Part shown: in pieces, positions 34,636 through 42,533 of the stretch
How the letters are laid out: each line of letters starts with the position of its first letter
Numbering within the stretch: position 1 is the stretch's first letter
DNA from: Alicyclobacillus shizuokensis NBRC 103103
GTDB taxonomy: Bacteria > Bacillota > Bacilli > Alicyclobacillales > Alicyclobacillaceae
DNA length: 64,000 nt
Direction of reading: 5' to 3'
Assembly (NCBI RefSeq): GCF_001552255.1
Contig: NZ_BCQV01000014.1
Coordinates: forward strand, 1 to 64,000
The notes under the pieces: generated by a model
What the model saw: the letters and a program-made list of their open reading frames with translations, nothing else
What the model was told of the DNA's origin: nothing
The model's database searches: none
Program-made: the position numbers and the translations under genes

Positions 34636-35328
34636 ATGAATTTTTTTGCTCTCGCGGATCTCCATTTGTCAAATGCTGTGAACAAGCCTATGGATGTATT
34701 CGGGGATCGGTGGAAAGATCACCAGCAACGCATCCGTGATGCCTGGATCGATGTGGTGTCGCAGGACGACGTGGTTCTCCTGCCGGGTGACATCTCCTGG
34801 GCGCTGACGCTTGCCGAAGCTATTCCGGATCTGCAGTGGATAGCCCGACTTCCCGGCAAGAAATTGATGATTCGAGGCAATCACGATTACTGGTGGAACG
34901 GCATCGGACGCGTGCGCAAGCACCTGGATGCAGGGATGTTTGCCATTCAAAACGATGCGCTCTCGGTCGGTGGTTATGCAGTATGTGGTACAAGGGGCTG
35001 GCTGCTACCATCTCACCCCCAGTTTAATGCCCATCGGGATGATCCGCTGTACCGCCGAGAACAAGAACGCCTGCGCTTGTCATTGCGCGCAGCCGCTAAG
35101 TTCAACCTGCCGATTGTCTGTATGCTGCACTATCCACCGCTTAGTCACCTGGGAGAGGATACGCTCTTCACGGCGCTGCTCTCTGAGTTTGAGGTACGCC
35201 TGTGCATATACGGTCATCTTCATCAGGCGGCTCACCGGTACCGTTTCGAGGGTAAAAAAGACGGGGTTGAGTACCTACTGGTCAGCTCCGATTATTTAGG
35301 ATTTCGGCCACTCCAGCTGCCATTGTGA
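34636..35328 (+). CDS. Calcineurin-like metallophosphoesterase
   Basis: This 230-residue protein has all five family motifs for two metal ions: ALADLHLS, LLPGDISWAL, IRGNHDYWW, MLHYPPLSH and IYGHLHQAAH. Related YkuE-type or serine/threonine phosphatase-like enzymes act on varied phosphoesters; the substrate is unknown. The ATG at 34636 is the first one behind the promoter at 34582-34611; AGAAGGGA lies 12 bases upstream. It is a single plus-strand gene, probably under a dedicated repressor that reads the palindrome in its promoter. Confidence 0.88.
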   Translation: MNFFALADLHLSNAVNKPMDVFGDRWKDHQQRIRDAWIDVVSQDDVVLLPGDISWALTLAEAIPDLQWIARLPGKKLMIRGNHDYWWNGIGRVRKHLDAGMFAIQNDALSVGGYAVCGTRGWLLPSHPQFNAHRDDPLYRREQERLRLSLRAAAKFNLPIVCMLHYPPLSHLGEDTLFTALLSEFEVRLCIYGHLHQAAHRYRFEGKKDGVEYLLVSSDYLGFRPLQLPL

Positions 35329-35388
35329 AGGCAGCATGGGTCGACTCCATAGTTGTACGGGCACCGGCCTGCGGACAGGAAGGGCCTG

Positions 35389-35658
35389 CTAGTGGGGGAC
35401 ACGCCCACTGTGCCGCTGATGAATTTGCGCCTGATAGGAACGAGCGTGCCGCGCCAGTTCGGACACTTGACGCAAGGCGTCAACAGCCTTTCCTGCCTGC
35501 TCCTGGATACGTTGGAGATCCGCCGCCTGACGAGCTGAATCATGGTCCACGGATTGAAGTCCCGTGTGCAAAACGTGATCCATGTTTGTCAGGGCTTCGC
35601 TGGCAGCCGACCACAGGTCCCGCATTTTCGAGAATCTCTCTTGTTGCTCCTGGTCCAT
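35389..35658 (-). CDS. Small coiled-coil protein, unknown function
   Basis: This protein of about 89 residues is almost entirely helical with heptad spacing (MRDLWSAASEALTNMDHVLH, LQRIQEQAGKAVDALRQVSE). Glutamine and alanine are frequent. The ATG at 35658 follows AGGAGGG. No family was recognised. Neighbours are a divergent phosphoesterase and a methyltransferase on the same strand. It could be a structural spore protein or a binding partner, but the sequence gives no firm clue. Confidence 0.65.
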   Translation of the reverse strand: MDQEQQERFSKMRDLWSAASEALTNMDHVLHTGLQSVDHDSARQAADLQRIQEQAGKAVDALRQVSELARHARSYQAQIHQRHSGRVPH

Positions 35659-35763
35659 GAGCACCCTCCTCTGCTAGCCTTATTTGCTACCATACCCCGG
35701 TTGGCGGCATGTTTATCCTGGTAAAGTACGCCAGAATTTACACGTCTCGTTTCGATGACCGAG

Positions 35764-36519
35764 TCAACCGCTGGTCTCCAGGTTCCGTTTGGGTTTCTCC
35801 CCCACTAACACAACGTAAGCCAGCCAGCGGTGGTTGGTTTCCATCCACTGAGCATTTTCCGTGAGGACGCGTATCACCTCAGGCTTTTGATAGGCACCCG
35901 GGTCGACAAGGGTCCCATTCTCGTCCATCGGTTCGGCCGCCAGCGCGTCCTCCGGTCGTACAGGCCGGGACCATAGTGCCCGTACATTGGAAAATCCGCT
36001 CTCTTGAAACATACGGCGCCAGCTGGCTAAGTCCGGGACTCTCAGGGCCCCGTAAACGCGCTTTGCGGACTCACGCCAGGCCGGCGCCACAGGCCCCATG
36101 ATCATCATCTCGACATCCAACAAGCGACCACCCGGGATGAGCACGCGGTGGTACTCTGCCAACGCTTGCTCAATTTGATCGACAAATACATTCACAGACT
36201 CCATGTAGACCAAATCAAAGCTCGCGTCTGGAAACGGCAGGCGCTCGGCTGACGCTTGCACGAACTTCACCTTCGCCCCAACCTGCTTGGCGCGGCGCCG
36301 GGCCTTTGCCACCATTTCCCGACGAACATCAACCCCGATCACGGGACAGTCGTATTTCTGTTGCACATATACCGAGGTTCGTCCGGTCCCGCAACCGACC
36401 TCCAAGATCCGAGTCGAAGACTGTATGGGAACATGCTCCAACCATTCCAGGGTGGTCCGAAAACCTCCGGGATGTGCGCTGCCAGCCCCCAGCGCCGCCA
36501 ACACGTCCTGATAATCCAC
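35764..36519 (-). CDS. Class I SAM-dependent methyltransferase
   Basis: This protein of about 251 residues has the Rossmann motifs of small-molecule methyltransferases: RILEVGCGTGRTSVYVQ (motif I), VIGVDVRREMV (motif II), RLPFPDASFDLVYME (post-II) and RVLIPGGRLLDVEMM (motif III). The substrate is not known. The GTG at 36519 has GGGAGGTAGG upstream and is preferred to the ATG at 36537, which lacks a ribosome site. The C-terminal third has no recognised domain. It stands alone with short gaps on both sides. Confidence 0.85.
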   Translation of the reverse strand: MDYQDVLAALGAGSAHPGGFRTTLEWLEHVPIQSSTRILEVGCGTGRTSVYVQQKYDCPVIGVDVRREMVAKARRRAKQVGAKVKFVQASAERLPFPDASFDLVYMESVNVFVDQIEQALAEYHRVLIPGGRLLDVEMMIMGPVAPAWRESAKRVYGALRVPDLASWRRMFQESGFSNVRALWSRPVRPEDALAAEPMDENGTLVDPGAYQKPEVIRVLTENAQWMETNHRWLAYVVLVGEKPKRNLETSG

Positions 36520-36665
36520 GTTTTGCCTACCTCCCATCGCCCCGCTTTATGAATATGGAGAGCCCGTCGTTCCTGACTGGGCGCAGAAGGTAGACCCCAA
36601 CGCCGTTACGGCTTGCCCGTACGGACTCGGACTGGTAAGGTGAAGTGGACAGGGGGATGGCGTTC

Positions 36666-37031
36666 ATGGAAACCCGGATTGACAAGGTGTACGTGCTCTC
36701 GATAGAGGAACCTGGGGATTTTGTGTTTCAGCCCGCGGGTGTCGTCATCGTACTCGAGAACCAACATTTTCAAGTCTATTCGACCAGCGCCGACCACAAC
36801 CGTTTTCGTGCAACACTGCATCGCTACGCGTGGGGCGATTTGGAGCTTGGCGTCTCCCACCAGGGAACCGATTACCGGCTGGAGGATGTAACAGAGGATA
36901 TGGCGCGCCACGGCTGGGTGCACGCCGGCAGCACGCCACAAATCTTACACTGCTTGTATGAAAACAACCCACGGCAACTGTTCTTTCTGGCTCGCATCGT
37001 CCAATCGATCACAGGTCTGAACCGGAAGTGA
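36666..37031 (+). CDS. Conserved-looking protein of unknown function
   Basis: This protein of about 121 residues is rich in beta-strand patterns at the start (KVYVLSIEEPGDFVFQPAGV, ENQHFQVYSTSADHNRFRAT) and helical at the end (LFFLARIVQSITGL). No motif was recognised. The ATG at 36666 lies behind GGGGGA. Its last 23 bases overlap the end of the convergent rhodanese gene, so the two messages are antisense to each other at their 3' ends. Confidence 0.65.
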   Translation: METRIDKVYVLSIEEPGDFVFQPAGVVIVLENQHFQVYSTSADHNRFRATLHRYAWGDLELGVSHQGTDYRLEDVTEDMARHGWVHAGSTPQILHCLYENNPRQLFFLARIVQSITGLNRK

Positions 37032-37341
37032 CCTCTCCGTCCCATTGGAGCATTCCACCGGCCAGGTTTCCCACTTGCGAGAAGCCGTTCGCTTTCAAAA
37101 ACTCGGCCACGCGCTGCGAACGGTTGCCGCTGCGACAAACAAAGATATATTCGTCCGCCGGGTTTAGTTGCCCCATCCAATCAGTGACCTCCTGCATGGG
37201 ATGCAGAGGTACACCCGGGATGTGGCCCGATTCATACTCTTCCGGGGTACGCACGTCGATTATCTGCACGGTCCGCTGCGCCAGGATGGTTCTCACTTCT
37301 TGCGGTGAATATTGAGGTATACCGTTGTGTTCGAACGCCAT
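37009..37341 (-). CDS. Single-domain rhodanese
   Basis: This 110-residue sulfur transferase domain has VQIIDVRTPEEYESGHIPG and the active-site loop FVCRSGNRS with the catalytic Cys69. Such proteins carry persulfide sulfur in the cytoplasm; the partner is unknown. The ATG at 37341 follows GGAGGT. It overlaps the end of the plus-strand gene 36666-37031 by 23 bases. Confidence 0.9.
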   Translation of the reverse strand: MAFEHNGIPQYSPQEVRTILAQRTVQIIDVRTPEEYESGHIPGVPLHPMQEVTDWMGQLNPADEYIFVCRSGNRSQRVAEFLKANGFSQVGNLAGGMLQWDGEVTSGSDL

Positions 37342-37417
37342 TCCCGTTTCTACCTCCCCATCAAACAAAACCTACTGGGTATGTTGACACGCCCCCAGCG
37401 TGAAGTCAAATCTCGCT

Positions 37418-38269
37418 CTAGACATGCCACGGACGACGCGCTCCGAGATAGCGTTGGGTGTAGTAGGGCGCGTTGATATGGCTGACGATAACACCGGTGC
37501 GAGGATTGAGCGCCTGAACAATCAGTCCGTTGCCCACATAGATGGCGACGTGTGTGGGCCCACTCCCGGTGGTGGCGAAGAACACAAGGTCGCCAGGTTG
37601 CAGTTGAGACCGTGCGACCGTCTCCCCACACGCGTATTGCTGAAAAGAAGTGCGGGGGATGGCGATGCCGCATTTCGCATACACGTATTCGGCCAGGCCC
37701 GAGCAGTCAAAGCCGCTGGGGTCCTCTCCTCCGTACACGTACGGACTGCCGACCATGGAGAGCGCCAAACGGGCGATGGTCGTCCCAGTGGAACTGCTGA
37801 CGAGAGATGGAACGGGAGGCGCCGCGGGTTTATGTTCGTCACGTGGTTGAGCAATCTGGGGTCGCTGCCGGATAGGCGTGGTGCCTCCTCGACTGGCCAG
37901 CACGAGAGCGGTATGATGTGAGGCGGGCACACGGGACGCGGCGGCATTGCGAGCTTTCGCCAGGCTCCGCATGCAGTCGGGATGGCCCGCACCCAGCACC
38001 TGTAAGTTGACGGTTGTCTGCGCTTGCCAGGAGGAAGCGAATCGTTGCTTGGAGGTCGAAAAATGAATCTCGCGCAAGCGCATCCGTTCACGCAGGTATT
38101 CCACGGGGATTTTCATCTTGCTGGTGAGGGTTGAGCTGCGAAAGTTGGTCTTGCATGGAGCGGCAGGCACCTCCCGTGGCAGACCCGAACGTGTGTCCAT
38201 CGCAGCCGTAAAAGACGTGGCCGCCACAGCCAACGAAGACCCGGCGGCCAGCGCAGCACGTATCGACAC
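37418..38269 (-). CDS. Secreted NlpC/P60 peptidoglycan hydrolase
   Basis: This 283-residue protein has an N-terminal signal-like segment (about 1-24), a low-complexity linker (110-160) and a C-terminal NlpC/P60 cysteine peptidase domain. The catalytic Cys189 is in PSGFDCSGLAEYVY and the histidine His240 in PTHVAIYVGNG. These enzymes cut peptide stems of the cell wall between D-glutamate and diaminopimelate. The GTG start follows GGAGGG. No LysM or SH3 wall-binding repeat is recognisable. It lies downstream of the HtrA-like gene on the same strand. Confidence 0.88.
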   Translation of the reverse strand: MSIRAALAAGSSLAVAATSFTAAMDTRSGLPREVPAAPCKTNFRSSTLTSKMKIPVEYLRERMRLREIHFSTSKQRFASSWQAQTTVNLQVLGAGHPDCMRSLAKARNAAASRVPASHHTALVLASRGGTTPIRQRPQIAQPRDEHKPAAPPVPSLVSSSTGTTIARLALSMVGSPYVYGGEDPSGFDCSGLAEYVYAKCGIAIPRTSFQQYACGETVARSQLQPGDLVFFATTGSGPTHVAIYVGNGLIVQALNPRTGVIVSHINAPYYTQRYLGARRPWHV

Positions 38270-38366
38270 AAGAATCCCTCCTCCGGAGTCACCTCATTTC
38301 TCATGATGCTTACGCGTAGGATAGAGGGATTATGTACCATGCGACCTCTGTCCATGAGGCGGTTGT

Positions 38367-39065
38367 TCACAAAATCTTGTCAATGGATTCCCGCAGGACC
38401 TCTGCGGAAATGGCAAAGCCAATCCCTTGGGAACTCTGACTGACCGCTGTATTCATGCCAATGACCTGACCCCGCATGTTGATCAGCGGCCCACCGCTGT
38501 TTCCCCGATTGATTGCCGCGTCCGTCTGAATGAGTTTCGGATATTCTCTGTCGCCAATCTTGAGCGGACGGTCTTTCGAACTGATGATTCCAGCCGTCAC
38601 GGAGTGATCAAGACCGAGCGGCGAACCTATCGCCACGACCCACTCGCCGACACAAATGTCCTCGGGCTTGGCGATGCGAAGAATCAGTTTCGGTGCAGCC
38701 AGATGGGTTTTCAAGATGGCAATATCGTGAACGTAATCCGTACCGACAATCGTGGCATGGACAGGGCGCTTGCGTCCGTAAAAGCGCAGCAATACCTGGC
38801 TGGCGCTGTGAATCACGTGTTCGTTCGTGAGAATATGCCCCTTGGGATCAAAAATGAATCCAGTTCCAATATTGACGCTGCGGTAGCTCGGTGACCCGTC
38901 GTGCCACAGAGGACCTATGGGAAACAAACGGGTTTGGGCTGGTTCATGCACGACTTCTATGCCTACAACCGCCTGTTTGTAGCGCTCGACAATCGGAACA
39001 AAATTCGGAAGGCCAACGGTCGACCCCCTTCTCTTCTTCACCGTGCGCTTGCTTCGTTCAGACAT
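38367..39065 (-). CDS. HtrA-like serine protease without membrane anchor or PDZ domain
   Basis: This 232-residue trypsin-like protease has the full triad of the HtrA/DegP group: His83 in LTNEHVIH, Asp114 in VHDIAIL and Ser190 in INRGNSGGPL. Normal HtrA proteins of Bacilli have an N-terminal membrane helix and a C-terminal PDZ domain; both are missing. The N-terminus is very basic (RSKRTVKKRRGS). The protein ends shortly after the protease domain (FAISAEVLRESIDKIL). The ATG at 39065 follows GAGGTGAG. It may be cytoplasmic or spore-located; this is inference. Confidence 0.88.
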   Translation of the reverse strand: MSERSKRTVKKRRGSTVGLPNFVPIVERYKQAVVGIEVVHEPAQTRLFPIGPLWHDGSPSYRSVNIGTGFIFDPKGHILTNEHVIHSASQVLLRFYGRKRPVHATIVGTDYVHDIAILKTHLAAPKLILRIAKPEDICVGEWVVAIGSPLGLDHSVTAGIISSKDRPLKIGDREYPKLIQTDAAINRGNSGGPLINMRGQVIGMNTAVSQSSQGIGFAISAEVLRESIDKIL

Positions 39066-39164
39066 CGGACTCACCTCTGATGCCGAGGGTTGGGACCAAA
39101 GTTGATTGATCTTATTCCCCTCGTCTGCAATCAGTGAGGTGACATGAAGGTAATCCACGCACGC

Positions 39165-39467
39165 CTATGCCTGGTCTTCAGGATGGGATGCTGCCATGAC
39201 CGCCCGGTACGTTCCCGGCAGCGGTGGTGCGGTCAAGACCGTGGTGCCGCGTTTGAGCTTATGGTAAAGTCCACGTGCATCGCGAGCAGCCACCACTCCC
39301 GTATTGCGAATCGCAAACGGCACATCAATGCACAAACCACAGGCATTCAAACAATCATCACAGGACATGTTTAATTCGGGGTGTTCTTCTCGGAGCACGT
39401 CAAATACCGGCTGACTGAACCGTTCCAGATTCTTTCTGCACCATTTGAGGTTGACCGTGGGCTTCAT
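39165..39467 (-). CDS. DUF1450 protein (1)
   Basis: This 100-residue protein starts MKPTVNLKWCRKNLERFSQP, followed by DCLNACGLCIDVPFAIRNTG. The pattern of one early cysteine and a later CxxxCxxC followed by PFA is the DUF1450 signature, seen also in the YuzB family. The cysteines suggest a thioredoxin-like or metal-binding role, which is unproven. AAGGGGA precedes the ATG at 39467, and a SigA-type promoter lies at 39556-39585. A second DUF1450 protein is encoded 450 bases away on the other strand. Confidence 0.8.
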   Translation of the reverse strand: MKPTVNLKWCRKNLERFSQPVFDVLREEHPELNMSCDDCLNACGLCIDVPFAIRNTGVVAARDARGLYHKLKRGTTVLTAPPLPGTYRAVMAASHPEDQA

Positions 39468-39555
39468 GCCTGTTCCCCTTCCCAAGCTGCGTGTTTTGCC
39501 GATTCAGAAATCACGCGAATCCCATTGCCCTGGGGATAAACCTCGTTCTATCAAC

Positions 39556-39585
39556 ATTGTATCGCAATTTGTGGCGGATCGTTAA
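39556..39585 (-). promoter_or_regulatory. SigA-type promoter of the DUF1450 gene
   Basis: TTAACG (39585-39580) and TACAAT (39561-39556) are 18 bases apart on the minus strand, about 90 bases upstream of the start at 39467. Confidence 0.5.
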
Positions 39586-39621
39586 GAAAAAACATCATCG
39601 TCTGACAAGCGCACAAGGGGC

Positions 39622-39795
39622 CTATGGACAGGCCTGTGGACGATAGCGAATCCCGTAATTCCCTTTTCGGGTGCGAAACACCTGCACTTTGGCTGGTTCC
39701 AGACCCTCCAGCAAACGGTGATCACGGACGCACATGGCTACGTATGAAGCGACGGCTTTCGAATCGTAAAGACGGGCTTCGTAAATCCAGGACAT
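39622..39795 (-). CDS. Small protein with VFRTxxGxYGI motif (1)
   Basis: This 57-residue protein starts MSWIYEARLYDSKAVASYV, has a middle helix, and ends with VQVFRTRKGNYGIRYRPQ. The ATG at 39795 follows AAAGGAGG. The same plan, with W-Y near the start, a helix, and then VFRTxxGxYGI, occurs in the 53-residue protein at 44344-44505, so they are paralogs. A related ending (SIQLFRARKGWLYLF) occurs in the protein at 41754-42119. No function is known to me. Confidence 0.7.
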   Translation of the reverse strand: MSWIYEARLYDSKAVASYVAMCVRDHRLLEGLEPAKVQVFRTRKGNYGIRYRPQACP

Positions 39796-39919
39796 GTGAC
39801 TTGCCTCCTTTTCCGACCCTAGATTTCCCGCCGACGCCCCAAGCAATGCCCTGACTGGCAGTGGGGATCATGGTGCCATCCGTGTTACACTAAACGCGTG
39901 TGTTGGAGGTGAACTGTGA

Positions 39920-40174
39920 ATGGGAGGATTCGTCCTCATTGAAGTTTGCGATGCCAACCCGGCATGCGTTTCGGACCTGTTTGAACTGGAGACCGAGTAT
40001 CCGGCTGTGTCGGTGCTGGAAACCCCGTGTCTGAGCGAGTGTGAGTTGTGCGCCTTGCAACCGTACGTATTCGTCAATGGAGATATCGTCGCCGGTGACG
40101 ATGTCCCAAGCCTCTTAACGCAAGTGCGAGCGTCCACGGAAGAAGCCATTCGTCTCTACAATACGGAAATCTGA
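39920..40174 (+). CDS. DUF1450 protein (2), YuzB-like
   Basis: This 84-residue protein reads IEVCDANPAC near the start and CLSECELCALQPYVFVNGD in the middle, followed by LLTQVRASTEEAIR. This matches the YuzB/DUF1450 layout (CLSxCxxC then FVNG). The ATG at 39920 lies behind GGAGGTGA. Its end overlaps the convergent DUF2797 gene by 19 bases. Confidence 0.8.
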   Translation: MGGFVLIEVCDANPACVSDLFELETEYPAVSVLETPCLSECELCALQPYVFVNGDIVAGDDVPSLLTQVRASTEEAIRLYNTEI

Positions 40175-40956
40175 ACCCTGTATCCGACATGTTTCTTAAC
40201 TTGAAAGACGCCGTTGGAAAGCAATAGATACTGTCCTTTGACCCCTATCAACCGTCCTTCGACAGTCTGCGTCCGGTCGAGAGAAAGAGACTGCAGCGCA
40301 ACCTGTGCATCTTCGGCACGTGGATAGGAAAAACGGCGGACTGTGACGGAATCAAGAACGTAAGACCGCCAGTGGCTTGGCAACTTGTCTATCAATTGTT
40401 TCCGCAGCGTCAGCAGATCCGTTTCTTCTACGTCGTCGGCCAGCATTTTCCGCCAATTGGTCTTGTCCGCAATGTGCTGGGCCAGCTCCATTTCCAGTTC
40501 GCCTGCCTGCCGCCGGGTAGGCACTTCGGCAAAAAGCACAGCCGCCACGGCCCCTTGGTCCACCCACCGAGTCAATTCGCGGCCCTTGCGCGTCAGACCC
40601 ACCTTAGGGGCGCTGCTGACAGCCAGATAGACGTAGTGAGGAATCATGCAATGCGCATCACCCCACGCCGCATCCCGGCACGTGCCTTGATGATAATGGC
40701 ACTCATGCGGCTTGACGACACAAAGATCGCATTCTGCAAGGGTGCGGACGCACGGGAAACAATACCCGTTTTGATATAACTTTGTCACCTTACGGCCGCA
40801 ATGGACGCAAGCCTTATCGCCCAGAAAGCGAATCCGAATCGACCGCCCGAGCGCCGCGTTCAGTCCCAGCGAGTCGTGGTCAGTATGTAAACGGTAATCG
40901 ACCGGCTCTGTCGCCTCATGCGTCAACTCGCGCAAGTACCCGCCTATCTCGAACAC
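40156..40956 (-). CDS. DUF2797 family zinc-containing protein
   Basis: This 266-residue protein has a zinc-ribbon block at about 47-100: CVHCGRKVTKLYQNGYCFPC, then CDLC and a CHYH segment. A GIY-YIG-like or unknown domain follows, starting HYVYLAVSSAPKVGLTRKGR and RWVDQGAVAAVLFAEVPTRR. That second block resembles the start of GIY-YIG nuclease folds (YVYL...KVG), which is an inference. The family is annotated only as DUF2797. The GTG start follows GAGGTGG. Its 3' end overlaps the convergent DUF1450 gene. Confidence 0.82.
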   Translation of the reverse strand: MFEIGGYLRELTHEATEPVDYRLHTDHDSLGLNAALGRSIRIRFLGDKACVHCGRKVTKLYQNGYCFPCVRTLAECDLCVVKPHECHYHQGTCRDAAWGDAHCMIPHYVYLAVSSAPKVGLTRKGRELTRWVDQGAVAAVLFAEVPTRRQAGELEMELAQHIADKTNWRKMLADDVEETDLLTLRKQLIDKLPSHWRSYVLDSVTVRRFSYPRAEDAQVALQSLSLDRTQTVEGRLIGVKGQYLLLSNGVFQVKKHVGYRVQISVL

Positions 40957-41106
40957 GGAACCACCTCGTGATTGTAGTCTTGTTTCACTCTACCACGGAT
41001 GAATAGCCAGAACCACAGAAACCGACGCTCCCCCGGTTTCATCCGTCATCTCCGTTGAGTGATGGTGGCGTCATCAGGGCAGACTATAAAACAGGAGGAA
41101 TCATCC

Positions 41107-41769
41107 ATGCTGTACGCTGCCCTGGCCATGATACCCGTCACTTTGTTCATCATCTGGTTGTACACCCGGGATCGGCTGCATCCAGAGCCCAAGCGCGCCG
41201 TGTACCGCCTGTTTCTCCGCGGCGCCGCGATTGTCCTGCCGGCAGGACTAATTGAGCGACTGCTGCTGTCCTCCTGGAGCGAGGAACGTCTTGGGGGATG
41301 GCCAGCTCTGTTGATCACGGCCTTCTTCATCGCCGGCATGGTGGAAGAGTTTTTGAAGGCCAGCATCGTGGAGCGTGGAGCGATTGAAAAGGGCTTGGTG
41401 CGAAGCCCGATCGATTGCGTGGTATATAGTGGAGCTGCAGCCCTGGGATTCGCGGCTGTGGAGACGATACTCTACGTGACCAGCTCCGGCTTCTTCACCG
41501 TCATTCTCCGTTCAGTCACGGCCGTACCAGCACACATGATGTTCGGGATCTTGATGGGCGCTGCTTTTGCTGAATCGATTTGGGGCACGCGCAGCCGAGG
41601 CTGGGCCTACATTGTCCCCGCTTTCGCCCACGGCGTGTATGACACCTTTGCCCTGGCTGGAGGGGTGTTGCCGGACCTGTTCCTCGCCGTATACCTTGTG
41701 GTGCTCCTAGAATGGGCCTTGCGCCGCATCCGCCAGATGAACCGGTGGTCGATTCAACGGGTGTCGTGA
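41107..41769 (+). CDS. prsW: PrsW-type intramembrane metalloprotease
   Basis: PrsW cuts the anti-sigma factor RsiW in Bacillus subtilis and so starts the SigW envelope-stress response. The 220-residue protein has about six helices and the family motifs: AGMVEEFLKA (EExxK type), FAAVETILYV, PAHMMFGILMG and FAHGVYDTFA. AGGAGG lies 8 bases before the ATG at 41107. No sigW or rsiW is nearby in this window. Its 3' end overlaps the convergent 41754-42119 gene by 16 bases. Confidence 0.9.
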   Translation: MLYAALAMIPVTLFIIWLYTRDRLHPEPKRAVYRLFLRGAAIVLPAGLIERLLLSSWSEERLGGWPALLITAFFIAGMVEEFLKASIVERGAIEKGLVRSPIDCVVYSGAAALGFAAVETILYVTSSGFFTVILRSVTAVPAHMMFGILMGAAFAESIWGTRSRGWAYIVPAFAHGVYDTFALAGGVLPDLFLAVYLVVLLEWALRRIRQMNRWSIQRVS

Positions 41770-42119
41770 CCGTCCTTGCCGAAAGGTTTAGGACCGGCGG
41801 GAATTCCGTCAAATAGGTACAGCCACCCTTTGCGGGCGCGAAACAACTGAATGGAAACCGAGTCGTCCAGCATCAACATTTGAAAAAGATTCATATCCGT
41901 CTTAAAATACGGACTCAGGTGTTCATCGTGCAGCCGCACATTCAGAACGCGAAAACGGTCCTTCTGAGGAACTGGAATCCCATCCGTTCCCTCGATATTC
42001 TCCCATTGCACGGAAGCAATCCAGTGCTCCGGCGCCACCTTCCGCTTCAAATATTCGTACACGTGCCGAGTCGCCTTCGCCTTGCGGCTGGCGTCGCTGA
42101 CAAACCCGTGTTTCAGCAT
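41754..42119 (-). CDS. Protein of unknown function with LFRARKGWLYLF ending
   Basis: The protein has 121 residues. The first part is helical and basic (SDASRKAKATRHVYEYLKRK), the middle reads RFRVLNVRLHDEHLSPYF, and near the end SIQLFRARKGWLYLFDGIP recalls the VFRTxxGxYGI ending of the two small proteins at 39622 and 44344. The link may be distant homology or chance. The ATG at 42119 has GGGG 8 bases upstream, and a promoter lies at 42160-42189. Confidence 0.7.
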   Translation of the reverse strand: MLKHGFVSDASRKAKATRHVYEYLKRKVAPEHWIASVQWENIEGTDGIPVPQKDRFRVLNVRLHDEHLSPYFKTDMNLFQMLMLDDSVSIQLFRARKGWLYLFDGIPAGPKPFGKDGHDTR

Positions 42120-42159
42120 ACATGGCGCCCCCTTGCCCGCCGAGATACATTGCAACTGT

Positions 42160-42189
42160 ATCATAACGCACTTGTAGGCGGGAGCCAAA
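42160..42189 (-). promoter_or_regulatory. SigA-type promoter of the 41754-42119 gene
   Basis: TTTGGC (42189-42184) and TATGAT (42165-42160) are 18 bases apart on the minus strand. Confidence 0.5.
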
Positions 42190-42232
42190 CCCAGAGTGGT
42201 AGAGCGCGCTCATCCGTACGACAACCCGATCG

Positions 42233-42262
42233 TTGCCGAGACAAGGTGCCGAATGCTATGAT
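42233..42262 (+). promoter_or_regulatory. SigA-type promoter of the 54-residue membrane protein
   Basis: TTGCCG (42233-42238) and TATGAT (42257-42262) are 18 bases apart, about 40 bases upstream of the GTG at 42302. Confidence 0.55.
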
Positions 42263-42301
42263 AACTTTAATCATTCCCATGCAGGCAAGGGGGAGACACG
42301 G

Positions 42302-42466
42302 GTGTTTAAGTATTATTTGGGCATCGCCATCATGTGCGCCTTCTTCGCCATTCTGGCACTGTTCTTTTCACAACACGCAGCCACTCTGGCCACCGTGTTT
42401 CTGGCCATGGGAGGAGCCTTTGTCGCCATCGCCTTTGTCACGTCCGGACCGGAACACAGATGGTAG
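42302..42466 (+). CDS. 54-residue two-helix membrane protein
   Basis: The GTG at 42302 lies behind AAGGGGGAG. The 54 residues form two hydrophobic helices (YYLGIAIMCAFFAILALFF and LATVFLAMGGAFVAIAFV) with a short turn (SQHAA) and a polar end (TSGPEHRW). It resembles many unnamed small membrane proteins. It has its own promoter. No partner can be named from context. Confidence 0.6.
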   Translation: MFKYYLGIAIMCAFFAILALFFSQHAATLATVFLAMGGAFVAIAFVTSGPEHRW

Positions 42467-42533
42467 CCTGGCCAGGGAATCCATACTTGTGGTGTGGCCA
42501 CCTCCGATGGCTCCCAGTCGGATGGGGGCTTCC

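Noticed and set aside
39165-39467. DUF1450 protein as a 2Fe-2S ferredoxin
   Set aside because: Cysteine number and spacing do not fit a ferredoxin, and the CxxxCxxC plus PFA signature fits DUF1450.
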